A stretch of DNA of 64,000 nt from Rhizopus sp. PT2906 (taxonomy: Eukaryota > Mucoromycota > Mucoromycetes > Mucorales > Rhizopodaceae), in contig JAMYHX010000044.1 in assembly GCA_025529335.1 (NCBI GenBank), positions 1 to 64,000 of the forward strand, read 5' to 3'. Positions 45,233 through 55,770 of the stretch are shown piece by piece. Position 1 is the first letter of the stretch. Each line of letters opens with the position of its first letter. The position numbers and the translations under genes are program-made. The notes beneath the pieces were generated by a model. That model saw only the letters and a list, made by a program, of their open reading frames with translations, did not search any database and was not told the DNA's origin.

Positions 45233-46409
45233 TCAATGTTGAACTTTATCTCGATTTTTACTAAAAACAACAGCCATTGGACGATCATGTAGGACATATC
45301 CATTTGTAGACTGTAATGCTAGTTTAGCAACGTTTTCATCCGGTAGAGTAACGAAGGCCTGATCTCTAAGTCTACCCTTGGTCATCAAATTGACCTTGAT
45401 ATCATTCGAAAAGACCGAGTATATCTGAATAAGTTCCTGTTCGGTCGTCTTCTTGTGCAAGTTTTTGATATACAGCCTATTCGACACTTCACCCGGCTCA
45501 TAGTTCTTGAAGGCAGCCAAGTGAGTCAGCTGCTCTAGTGGAAGACATTGACGCTGGATTTGCTGTATCTGTTGATTCTCTTTTGCCTTTTTTAGCGCCA
45601 ATCGTTGCTTTTCAGCCGCAATACGCGCCTGTCTCGCCTCCTTGACGCGTTCCTCCTGTTCCTTGGACGTATCCTGTGGTGTTTCCTCTTCAAGCTCAGA
45701 TTCGTCACTCGACAACAACGCGTCCTCTTTCCGTTTCCTTAACGTCGGTACAGCATGCTTGACAAGTGGGCCAAATGGAGGTGGCAGGTTCATCTTGTTC
45801 ATCAAGTGAAGAACTTGTGTGTATAGTCGAGGAACTGAGCCGATAGCATGTGTGATGTTGGTCAATATTTCGGGAGTTGGGTCAGGGTATAAGTATCTCA
45901 AATGTGGGTTTGATGGGTAGTCGATGCCTTGTAAAGGTGCGATCGGTTCAGGTGATTCAGATGGTGTTGAAGATCTAGTGTGTAATTGTTATTACTCAAT
46001 CTATTTATTGATGTTTATCTTACGGAAGTTCCTTTTGTCCGCTTGGATCAGGTTTGGCATATTCTACTTGAATCTGTTTAAAATATAGACCGAAATGAAT
46101 CTTTTTCAGTTCCTTGTAAGCTTCTTCAGCCGCATGACGATTGGCAAAGTCAATGAATACAAAACCAGGCTATTGAAGTATTACAATGAATTCAATCTTT
46201 TTTTTTTGCTTTGTTTTACCATGGCTGCAGTTTGCATAAATCGTGTGGCTATTGGCTTGTAGGGTTTAAAGTAGTTCTTTTGTAATTCAGGTGATTGAGT
46301 GATGAAATCGGGTACATGTTTAACAAGCAAGGTAATTATTTCCTACATGTTAATAATAAGTCTTTATATTTTTAAGTAAAGAGGAGGGGGGGGGGAACTC
46401 TACACTCAT
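45233..46409 (-). CDS. RNPC3: U11/U12 snRNP 65 kDa-like protein (RNPC3)
   Basis: Exons 46404-46409 (ATGAGT only), 46220-46342, 46024-46169 and 45233-45974, in frame, giving 338 aa (human 517). The two-codon first exon is inferred because exon 2 begins right after an AG and lacks its own ATG. Exon 2 starts EIITLLVKHVPDF (RRM1 beta-1) and exon 3 gives GFVFIDFANRHAAEEAYKEL. Exon 4 has the family block YPDPTPEILTNI and VPRLYTQVLHLMNKMNLPPP, a charged linker, and C-terminal RRM2 with LYIKNLHKKTTEQEL and LMTKGRLRDQAFVTLPDE. In the minor spliceosome this protein bridges U11-59K and the U12 snRNA 3' hairpin. Its presence implies U12-type splicing in the organism. It is divergent from NAT9, 64 bp apart. 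Confidence 0.82.
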
Positions 46410-46473
46410 TTAAATAAATAAATAAAGAGAGAGAGAGAGAGAGAAAAAGTCACTCTTTCTTTTTTTTATATAC
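46410..46473. promoter_or_regulatory. 64-bp bidirectional promoter with (GA)n tract
   Basis: The interval between the divergent starts of the U11/U12-65K-like and NAT9-like genes contains a TAAATAAATAAA block, a (GA)n run at 46426-46443 and a T-run. Both genes must start transcription here or within each other's 5' region. Confidence 0.5.
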
Positions 46474-47318
46474 ATGAAGATTAACGAAAACTTGATTCTT
46501 GTAAAGTGTCTTGTTTCTTTTCTTTAATACAAGACTAAAAAGAATGTAGATTGGTCAATTAGTTGCACTTGTACCTTATAAACCAGAACATGTTCCTAAA
46601 TATCACGAATGGATGAAGAATCCGTTTCTTCAAGAGATGACAGCGTCAGAACCACTTTCATTAGAAGAAGAATATGAAATGCAACAGTCGTGGCATCAGG
46701 ATGATAAAAGTAAAAAGAAAGAGAGATATTCTTTACACAATAATAACCATGAATAGAGCTGACATTTATCATAACCGCCCTTCCTACTGACAGTCCAGTT
46801 CACTTGAAAGATATTCCCAAAGAAGAAGTAAAAGACAAGACAGGTAACTATAATCATAATAAAACCGTGTACTGACTTTATTAGTCATGATTGGTGATGT
46901 CAATATATTCTTTAACGATCCTGATGACGATCCAACCTTTGGAGAGATTGAAGTCATGATTGCTGAAGCTGACTATCGAAAGACAGGACGAGGAAGAGAA
47001 GCATTAAGGATTATGATGGGATATGGTAGATATTTATATAATTGACTGCTTTATATTAAACATACAATAGCCATGGAAGAACTAGGAGTAAAGACATTTC
47101 ATGCCAAGATTTCACTAAAGAACGAACCAAGCATTCAACTGTTTGAATCCAAATTTGGATATTATCCTGTCTCGGTATCCGAGATCTTTCAGGAAACAAC
47201 GCTGGAATGGTCTTTATTAGATAATACGACATCCAAGGATCACGAGCGAATTATTAAAGTACAACAGGAAATATTGAATTTCTTTCACAACCATGTGGAT
47301 TCTATTACTTGGCAATAA
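46474..47318 (+). CDS. NAT9: N-acetyltransferase 9-like (GNAT family)
   Basis: Exons 46474-46500, 46550-46709, 46757-46843, 46885-47025 and 47071-47318, in frame, giving 220 aa (human NAT9 207). The sequence reads MKINENLILIGQLVALVPYK, then HVPKYHEWMKNPFLQEMTAS and EPLSLEEEYEMQQSWHQD, closely following NAT9. The acetyl-CoA region is FGEIEVMIAEADYRKTGRGR then EALRIMMGY (R-x-x-G-x-G/R loop), and the fold ends KISLKNEPSIQLFESKFGY and SEIFQETTLEWSL. The fourth intron is short with a TAG acceptor. NAT9 proteins are cytosolic and in animals are linked to microtubule stability; the fungal substrate is unknown. It converges on the F-box gene with 8 bp between stops. Confidence 0.9.
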
Positions 47319-47326
47319 AAATAACT

Positions 47327-48140
47327 TTACCAAAGCCCGTGGACAAGACAGTCTTGTTGTTGCTCACTTGGGCTAAAGAAGGGTGTCTCCATCTGTCTGA
47401 TCCACCACTCGGGAGTGACGTATATTGTATGAAACGATAGGATAGCAGGTCGATCCAGGATCATCCTATGGCTCTTGATATGCTTCTCAATGACTGCCAA
47501 CATCTCTGTCTTGGGTTCAACCAACAGTTCATAGTTCACCTTGAAACCAGCACTCATCCGGGCGGCTCCTTTCATCTGTTTGACGCCCTTTAGTTTTTCC
47601 CACAATACACGATCGTTGAGCAGTGTGCCTCCTGCTTGATTGACATGCTGAAGACGTTGATTGGACGAGATTTGTGCAAAGTAGGCAACAATGTTGATGG
47701 TTGTCCTGCTCTTTTCGTACATCACCAGTGATCGGTCACTCACTGGAGCATCTTTCACTGCGCCAAATCCGATATCGTCCAATGGACACATGAGAAATTC
47801 GAGTGTGAGCGTCACTGGATTCACTCGACTGAATTCACCAAGTAGTAGCAGCTCGGTTGAGTATGGGAAGGAGGGTATATTGCTATCCGAAGATGCGTGA
47901 AAGGTAGCCAAGACGTCAATCTATCAATACAATTAGACGTTATATAGGTCATCATAAAGACCTTACATGTATTCTCCAACCATCCTTTTCTACCAACTCT
48001 TTAATTCGTTCACTCAAAACAGATGACAGTCGATATCCATACCATATATTGAGCCTTGCTACATTAATCAAGTCTTGTATGCTCAAATGGCTGGCAATAA
48101 TATATAAAATCTCTATAGGTAATTTGGATAATCTATACAT
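47327..48140 (-). CDS. F-box protein
   Basis: Exons 47967-48140 and 47327-47920 (46-nt intron), in frame, giving 255 aa. Residues 1-45 form an F-box: MYRLSKLPIEILYIIASHLS then IQDLINVARLNIWYGYRLSS, with the typical LP.EIL..I..HLS..DL pattern that binds Skp1 in SCF ubiquitin ligases. The rest has no repeat type I recognise; it is probably a beta-rich substrate domain (ELLLLGEFSRVNPVTLTLEF; SFHTIYVTPEWWIRQME). The start is the first ATG and sits 1 bp downstream (in gene direction) of a long T-rich tract, 48142-48174, that leaves little room for a normal leader. Confidence 0.75.
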
Positions 48141-48145
48141 TTGAA

Positions 48146-48174
<29 letters not shown>

Positions 48175-48176
<2 letters not shown>

Positions 48177-51100
48177 CATTCACCTGATTTATGCATCCCT
48201 TTATATGATTTCATTCAGCGACAAAAACGATCCAACACTAAACGTCAAATATACTTGCATGTGAAAAGACAAGGTAAAAGAAAGAGAGAGAAAGAGAGGT
48301 GCATACATGTGATAAACAAGTCATTAGTATGATGACGTAAGAGATACACAGAGATCTTTTGAGGAAACATGTTTGACATTATGAATTCCACAAGTACACA
48401 TCTTGTAAAATGTGCCATCATGTTTAACATTTAAAGGCTGTTGTATGTTTATTTAAGTTTTGTTATAGTAACAACTACTCAATGAGGCTGCTTTAGTATT
48501 TGAAAAAGATGTTAAATCATATGTCTCGCTTGAATGAACTATTGATCATAAAACAATATTGTCTTTTGACCCAAAAAGATACATTGTGTGGACTATTTTT
48601 TTACAAAAAAAAAGGGGGGGAAGTGAATATCTTTAGATACGTCATTTGCTTGCATGATTTTAATTGCATAAACATTGAGCATAAATGTTCCTTTTTTTTT
48701 TCTGAGTCCAACCATCAATTTTGGGTGTTCACTTTTTGTATGTCTTGTGTACCTTGAAATTTCCTTTTTTAGAATCCTTTTTCTTCAAGCATGAATGGTC
48801 AAGGAAAAGCACAGTATTATATTTTGAATGTTCTTGTAAGTGAATGTATCTTGCTACTCAATTGCTTTTACTGTGTATTCATAGCACGATGGATCAAGAG
48901 TGATATGGACGTGTCATGTATATGCTTATAGAATTACATTTTATCTGCGCGCACTATGGATCGACATATGGTAAAAAACAATGGAGTCATTATTAAACAA
49001 TAACATCATTCATGTTGCGCTGTTGAATCTTCAAAACTGGGTCTTGGCGTTCAATTCGTTCCTTCCTTTATATTTGGCACCTTTGCATATCAATGAAAAA
49101 GGCAGCATTAGCCTTTGCTTAAACAATTTCTTTTACGATCTATTCAGACACATATATTAATCCTGGTCAATTCAATTAATTTAGATATAAACAAAAACTA
49201 TCTTTCGGGATCAAGAATAAAAAAGATGAGAAACCAATAAAGTACTTCTGATCCATAGGAAGATTTTTTTTGGGGGAAAGACCATTGCACGAAATAAGAC
49301 GATCCATTTAGAGCAATATATAATCAACAGCATCAGAGTACTAACCCCGGAAAAATACAGACATGAGCATAACGAGAGTATATTTTGGCAGAGAATATTA
49401 TTTTGTTTTTGCGAGATATTGATAGTCGTAGGGATATATTCAGATGGCATTGATTGTTCACAATTTCTCTTTACTGATTATATACATGAAAAGAATTTCT
49501 CTGAATAAATCAGTCTTGTTCAAACCTAGTAGTGTATTTTGTCTGCAAACCTCAAAACGAGAGATTATAAAAGACGAAGGAATAGGTTTAATATAAAAGT
49601 TTATGGAAAGTAATTCTTTATCGTAGCAAGCTTGGGTTTTACTTTTAAAATGGTATTGAATACTAAACAAGCGCAGCTATGTTCAAGGCTGAGCCTATAT
49701 GTAGTCTCTCCTCTGTTGATCCCTTACTGCAACTTTATACGGATTACCTATGCCATAACAATAATATGTGTATGCATTGGAAAAAATGAATACAATATAT
49801 TCCTTCAAAAGCCATATCAACTTTGACACTATCAGCCGGGCAACCTTGCTTCTCTTTCTCTAACTTGCAATAAATTCGTACGAAGAATAACTCAACAAGG
49901 ATATATATAATATGCTACCTTTTTGCAAGAAAGCTATATGCATAAACCCGACAATGACAACACAATTGCAGCTTGCCTGAATTCGATCAAAATTGAATGA
50001 TTAATAATAGAGTACTGACTTTCCAAATCGCCTTTGGGTGGATGAAGGTATATATTCAAATTATAGTGTATAATGCTTATTGTATTCTGCAAATCGCGCA
50101 AACAAACCTTTTTTTTTCTCTTGCACGCTCTGTATATGCGTATACACGTACTGCTTCCAAAAGATAATTCATAGATACACCATAAGATATACGGTAACTT
50201 TCTCAAAAAAGAAAAATATGTAAAAGAGAGAAAGAGACAAAAGCAAATTTATTTTTGTTACGGAATTGAAAAGGGTTACACTCTGACCAAATAGGACACG
50301 TATCACAATTAGTGCGTTTTATATGTTTGTTTTGTAACACCTTATGAAACACTCTAATGTGTGTTGCTACAATGGATCAAACGATGACCTCCATTAAAAT
50401 GTTTCAAAATTATTGTTTGTTTGAAACAGTAAAGGTTGTGTCAAGAACGGTTATGCAATGGGTGTTACACGACAGCTGAGTAACATTAGAATGCAGAGAG
50501 AGAGAGAAAGAAATGTAATGATTGATATTGGTGGAGTTAATGCCGATATGAATAATAAGCAGTGAAATTTTTTTAAAAGAAAATTTCACTTGTCGCTTTT
50601 TAATGACGAGACATTTTGGAATGCGAGATGAACAAGGTGCTGATTTGATAAAGGTGTTCAGAAAAGAATGAGTTGGTCGTTTAAGAGTACCTCGAGAAAT
50701 GGGCATTATTATTGAAACTATAGTTAATTAGTACTTAATTTCACGTCATCTTGGCGCAAATTGTATTGCATAGTAGAAAAAAGTCTCATACGTGTTCTCT
50801 CCTTGCATTCGGTGTTAATACTAGATTTAATAAAGAGACTATAATTTAAGATCTAATTAAGCTTCAAATCAATAAGCAATTATTTACTGAATAGAAGGAG
50901 TCCTGAACTCGGATTTAATTGAATCTTTCATGCTGATTTCTCTTTTTGATATTGAAACGAACACTCAAAACTTAAAATTTGTAAAAACCAGAAAGTGAGA
51001 GGCCGAAGCGTCAAATCCTAAGATACCGAAGAAAGGTGCAATAGCTTATCATATTATTAAATTTGTAAAGCTTGTCATGGATACTTTAGATGAAAATGAA

Positions 51101-52077
51101 ATGATACGTCATTATTCTTCTAATTCTATATAGGCATGCTAGGCGATGACAAAAAGCACAACCTGCAAAAACCAGTTTAAAAAAAAGATGACGAATTAAA
51201 AACTCGTATTACTGAAGCATACAAACCGGTTATCCTCTCAAACTATTGTTTGAATTGAATGAAGCATTCAAAAATCTAAAGGAATAGATGTATTCAACTA
51301 AAAGTTCACTTGAAGCAATGCTATTTCGCTCATAAGTGTCTAAAACGTTCATCTAGGATAAAATTTATCTTAAAAATAATCTAAAAAAAAACAATTCAAA
51401 CTATTTGATACTTGTTCAAAATCATATTTTGAATTAGTTACTTCTTTTGACATAATACTCAAAGATGATGAGCAGAAGCTGTATTGTTAATATCAATCAT
51501 CCATTTACCGAGAGTTTTTTTTTTAAAAAAAATATATAAAAGATAAGGTATCAAGAGTGAAAAAAAAAAATAACCAGCTGTGACATTTGAATCAAGAGAT
51601 GATGTTATGTGCTAGCAAGTGTTGTTTTGTAAGGGTAGTTTCCTTAGTTTCAATCAGCGTCAATTATGTTCAGATACAACACCGGCAAAATCAATAATGG
51701 CTTGTCACCAAAAAAGTACAATTGGTAAAAGTGCAACAAATGACTGGAGTTCTATTGAGGTTCGGGGCAAACGTAATTCCAAATGTCTTTCTCTTACATA
51801 ATGTTGCTTGTGTACAGTTAGGCTTTCAAAGTAGATTGTATTTTCTATTTAATGTAAGATTTAGTAAATACAGCCAAACTTTGATAGCAAACTTTTACTT
51901 ACCATAATAACAGTAAAAACTTTTGTATTATTACTACTTTTCAAACCCTTCAGTGTTTTGTTGTAGATATTCAAGCAGCCTCTTTCCAGCTTTATTTCTA
52001 CGTTTGTATTTACGACTCCCGCAAGCACAAGAATTACTATGACTGATTTGTTGCTCCTTCCAAGCCCATCAATTTTA
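48175..52077. other. gene-poor AT-rich region
   Basis: No complete gene. A possible tiny two-exon frame at 48791-48975 (MNGQGKAQYYILNVL, then HDGSRVIWTCHVYAY) has good splice sites but resembles nothing known. 51040-51900 contains coding-like scraps in several frames (for example KKDDELKTRITEAYKPVIL near 51185-51243), probably a dead transposon. Homopolymer and AT tracts are frequent. Confidence 0.4.
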
Positions 52078-52396
52078 GGGTTTTGCTATTTGCACAGCAA
52101 AAAACATATCTGTCGCATTTACCTTATAAGCACACCATCTTGTAAATGACTACTTCAGAAAGAAAAACAAAAAAAAAAAAGACCAACAAAATGCGTTATC
52201 TTATAGACGCGTTATGCTTGATTCTTGTTAACTGTGGCAGTAATCCTGTATTATTATAAAATGAATAATGTGCTCTCTCTTGTCTCAACGTAATAAAGGG
52301 GCTATTAAAGACTTATCGACGCATTCTTCTCTTATACTTTAGTGTTGTACATATTGCACAAATGCAGTGCAGATGTGCTGTGACACTAGCAAGCCC
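52078..52396 (-). mobile_element. MITE-like element, family B, copy 2
   Basis: About 319 bp, beginning GGGTTTTGCTATTTGCACA on the plus strand; its reverse complement aligns along its length with 10743-11119. The other end (GTGCAGATGTGCTGTG... GCAAGCCC) is a diverged inverted copy of the same terminus. No ORF. Opposite orientation to copy 1. Confidence 0.6.
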
Positions 52397-53829
52397 CCAA
52401 TTTTGCTGGCCTCTAGGTCCTCATGCAATATTCTAGCCTTTGTACCAACATGCATTAAACATGAATTCCAGAAGAACAGCAAATTAACGATCATCTGAAG
52501 CGGACCAGATCTTGATACTGGAAAAAAGAAAGAGTCGATATCAGGAATCGTTGTCTAACTTGCAGCAGTTCGCTCTTTTACTGTTTGGTTGATCATATTT
52601 TCAAGCTTCAAAATCAAAACAGGCAGAAAAAATTAGTATCATATATAAAAATTTAGTGACAGTAGAAAAAAGCTTGCAAGTGGAACACGACATCATGAGT
52701 GAACTCATAGTCGTTGCGGCGTTTTTTATATTACAAGCTTGCTTAGCTTCATCATATGAATTGTTATTTAATGTTCGTTTTAGTACGCGTTTGGTCAGAC
52801 TGTCGCTTATTATCTATAGTGTTCATGTCTAAAAGACTATAAAAAACTGATTGAGTAATGCTGACAGAAATATATCTATGACAAGGTTACTCATTCTCAA
52901 GCTCTTTTTTTTAAAATCGAAGAAATTAGATTCTGACTGAACGACTGCTTGTCTGACTGGTAATATACCCTGCTTGATTAGTTAGTGGCACAGCTGTTGA
53001 AGTGGCTGCTTGATTAGCTGTTAGCTGAGTTTGTGTAAGAGTCTAGTTTATAAAAAGAAAAGTATTACGGACTGGAAGGAAAGCAGGTGAATTAACATTG
53101 CTATTGCCATGTGAGTTCAGACAAAGTCAACGTAGCACTTGTAACTTTTTCACTCAATTTCTTGTCGAGATCGTTAGCAATGCATCAAGTCCAATAGTTT
53201 TTGTAATTTATAGAAATGTGAATCCTGTTAGAATTAGATTGTTTAAAGATATTTGTAGTAATCACTCAGTCTCATGTTCTTTAGTTCCTTAAGAAAAATT
53301 TGATGTCACAATTATATAATGACGCATATCCGTGCTTTTTTTTTTTTATATATAGTAACATTCAGCGTGAAGAAGCAAGTTATAATAAGCTAATTTAGCT
53401 CAATAAATTTCGACAGCTTGACTGTAACTATCTACTTGCACAGAATGCGTGAACTCGGCCTTGCAGCTTCACTATATTATTGTATAAACAAAAGATCCAA
53501 AAGTGGGCGGTCATCGATTTTTGTACACATGATTTACATCGACAATATATCTAGGTTGTTTTGATTTCTGATATAAGGATTGATGAAGTTTAGCATAAGA
53601 CAACCTCGAAGTTAAAGCTATTGCTTATGAGTCATGTAACACGTTTAGAATGGTATTAATAACTTTATTATTATTAATTCTAGATAGTCTTGCATTGCAG
53701 TTCGCTTGACTTTATCTTATCACGTTTCAACTTAACCTTCTTCACAACTCCACTTCTCTAAAAGTGATTGGCTACTATCATAATAACTGCCATGAGCTGA
53801 AGCATATATATTAACATATATCTAAAACA
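52397..53829. other. AT-rich spacer, no gene
   Basis: Short frames only (such as 53098-53292), no family resemblance. Likely degraded repeat sequence leading into the LINE fragment. Confidence 0.4.
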
Positions 53830-54930
53830 CTAATGTTATATCACTGCAGCTTTACAGAGTTTCCAAGAATTAATGTCACTGTCGCCGAGAGTAAAAATCT
53901 TGAAGCCTGGCAGATAGCACAAATAATTCCAGTCTATAAAAAGAGCTATTCGTCTGGCTCCAGTAACTATAGACCTATGAGTTTGACTTCCACCCTATGC
54001 AAAATTTTAGAGAAATGCATCGAAACACCCCTCCAGGCGATAGACCGCCTTTCGGTATTGCCCAAGAAGGCTTCAGGAAGTTACAAAGTACCCTGTATCA
54101 ATCCCTTTGCCTATCTAATATTTGCCATTCATTACGAGGGGACTATCACATCAATTCGATACTGGCATTTCTTGATATAAAATCAGTATATGACACCGTT
54201 GACGGGAATCTCATATGGTACAACCATACCTCACTTCATCCCTCTTAAGATTTCTGTGTAATCTATTCAACAGCGTACTTATTGAAGTGTTCCTATCAAA
54301 TGCTTCCTCCTACCACTCCCACCCACAAACTAGCGTCGTTCAGGGATCTATACTCCTCATCTGTGCTCAGCTTATATTAATTAGCTTCCGCAGCTTTTGC
54401 GACCACAAGTGTTAATAATACATATGCCCCCCCCCCCTGTTAAGGCCATGCCTCTACTTAACTGCCTATGATATGTGGATAGTGTTGTTATCATTGCTGT
54501 GCAACAGAAGATGATCCATCTACTCAAGATATATGAACGATACAGCTTAAAGGCAGGTTATAGATGGGATCCAGTGACATGTATTATCTTGGATAACCAT
54601 CCCCAACCTGCTGAATACAGGCTTTACCATCTGGCTCTCCCTCGGCGACCATTCTTCACCTACTTGGGTATTCCGTTTAAAACTTAGTGGTTATCTCGAT
54701 CCTGAATTCTTGGTGAACCGTAACTGCTGTAAGGCGCCTGCTACCTGAATATCCTCACTCCAATTGGAGTCAATACTACTGGCTTTTCTAAATTACTTTC
54801 TTATCAACTCTGTGTTCAGATTGTTTGCCCACAAATGGAATATAAGCTAGCCATTAACCTGTTTTCCCATTCTCAACTGAAAATCCATATCCAGAATAAA
54901 TGTATGCGGTTGATTTAAGGTGCACATTGA
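53830..54930 (+). pseudogene. LINE reverse-transcriptase fragment 1
   Basis: Pieces in all three frames line up in order as a non-LTR reverse transcriptase. AWQIAQIIPVYKKSYSSGSS with NYRPMSLTSTLCKILEKCIE is the N-terminal RT block. Then come an AFLDIKSVYDTVDGNLIW block (catalytic F-D-I-K-x-x-Y-D; the first Asp is kept), a VVQGSILL block (eroded QGSPLSP), and YLGIPFKT. A 3' part reads FSKLLSYQLCVQIVCPQMEY. Multiple frameshifts and stops, and no recognisable YADD box, show it is dead. The 5' and 3' ends are missing. Confidence 0.75.
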
Positions 54931-55770
54931 GGTGTTAGTTGTAGTTTGTTATTGCTTTTAGTAATCGCAAAATATGTAAGAATAAAAACAAAGGCATGAG
55001 TTTTTGTTTTATCCTTTTTTTATTGGAAATTGGAGGAAGAACTACTAGCAAAAAGAAATTAGGTTGTTTTAAAAGAAGTCGGAGTATTAATTAAGGTACA
55101 TGTAATTAAGTCACAAGATTAGTATTAGACATGGCCAAATACGACAGTAATAATGGTAATAGAGGTAATGTTATCAGAGGTGGAAATAGAAAGTCTAATT
55201 CCAAAACATTGGTCAAGCAAGAGTGGAACAACATTCTTAGTCCAAGTTACCTGACCTGTTGTCTACCTTATCCTTTTCTTTACTTCTTTAACTCTTTCTA
55301 AAAACAACAATAACTAGAGAGCAGTCAATATGCTTGTTATTCTTTGCAGAAATCAACAAGTATGAAGAAAATTGAGGTTTGGTACGAAAACGAGCCACTG
55401 CAGCCCTGATTAATCCTCTCAATATTTTTACGCGCTCATTTAGATTTCAAAGATGTACGAAAGATATTGAGTGATCATTTCTAATGATCTAATTTTATTC
55501 TGTATGGGATTTCTTATTATATCATAATGAAAGAAAACACTTATAAACAACTTTTTGGAGCATTGAAAACGTCCTTTCTATATTTTAAGAGTCATTTCAT
55601 ATATAAATATTTATAAGCTTTCAAAAGGAAGCGTAACCGGTTATAGTCTTCATCTTTTCTATTAAAAAGAACTATTATTATGAATCAAAATAATATAACC
55701 TGAAGTAGTAGTTAGACTGAGAGTAAACAAGTAATGTAAAAATACTCAATGATCAAACACTACACAGGAG
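54931..55770. other. spacer between the two LINE fragments
   Basis: AT-rich, no supported ORF. Contains AATAATGGTAATAGAGGTAATG-type low-complexity DNA near 55150. Confidence 0.4.

Noticed and set aside
48791..48975. Possible small two-exon gene (MNGQGKAQYYILNVL + HDGSRVIWTCHVYAY)
   Set aside because: Splice sites are good, but only 45 codons, no homology recognised and no supporting context; listed only in the spacer entry.
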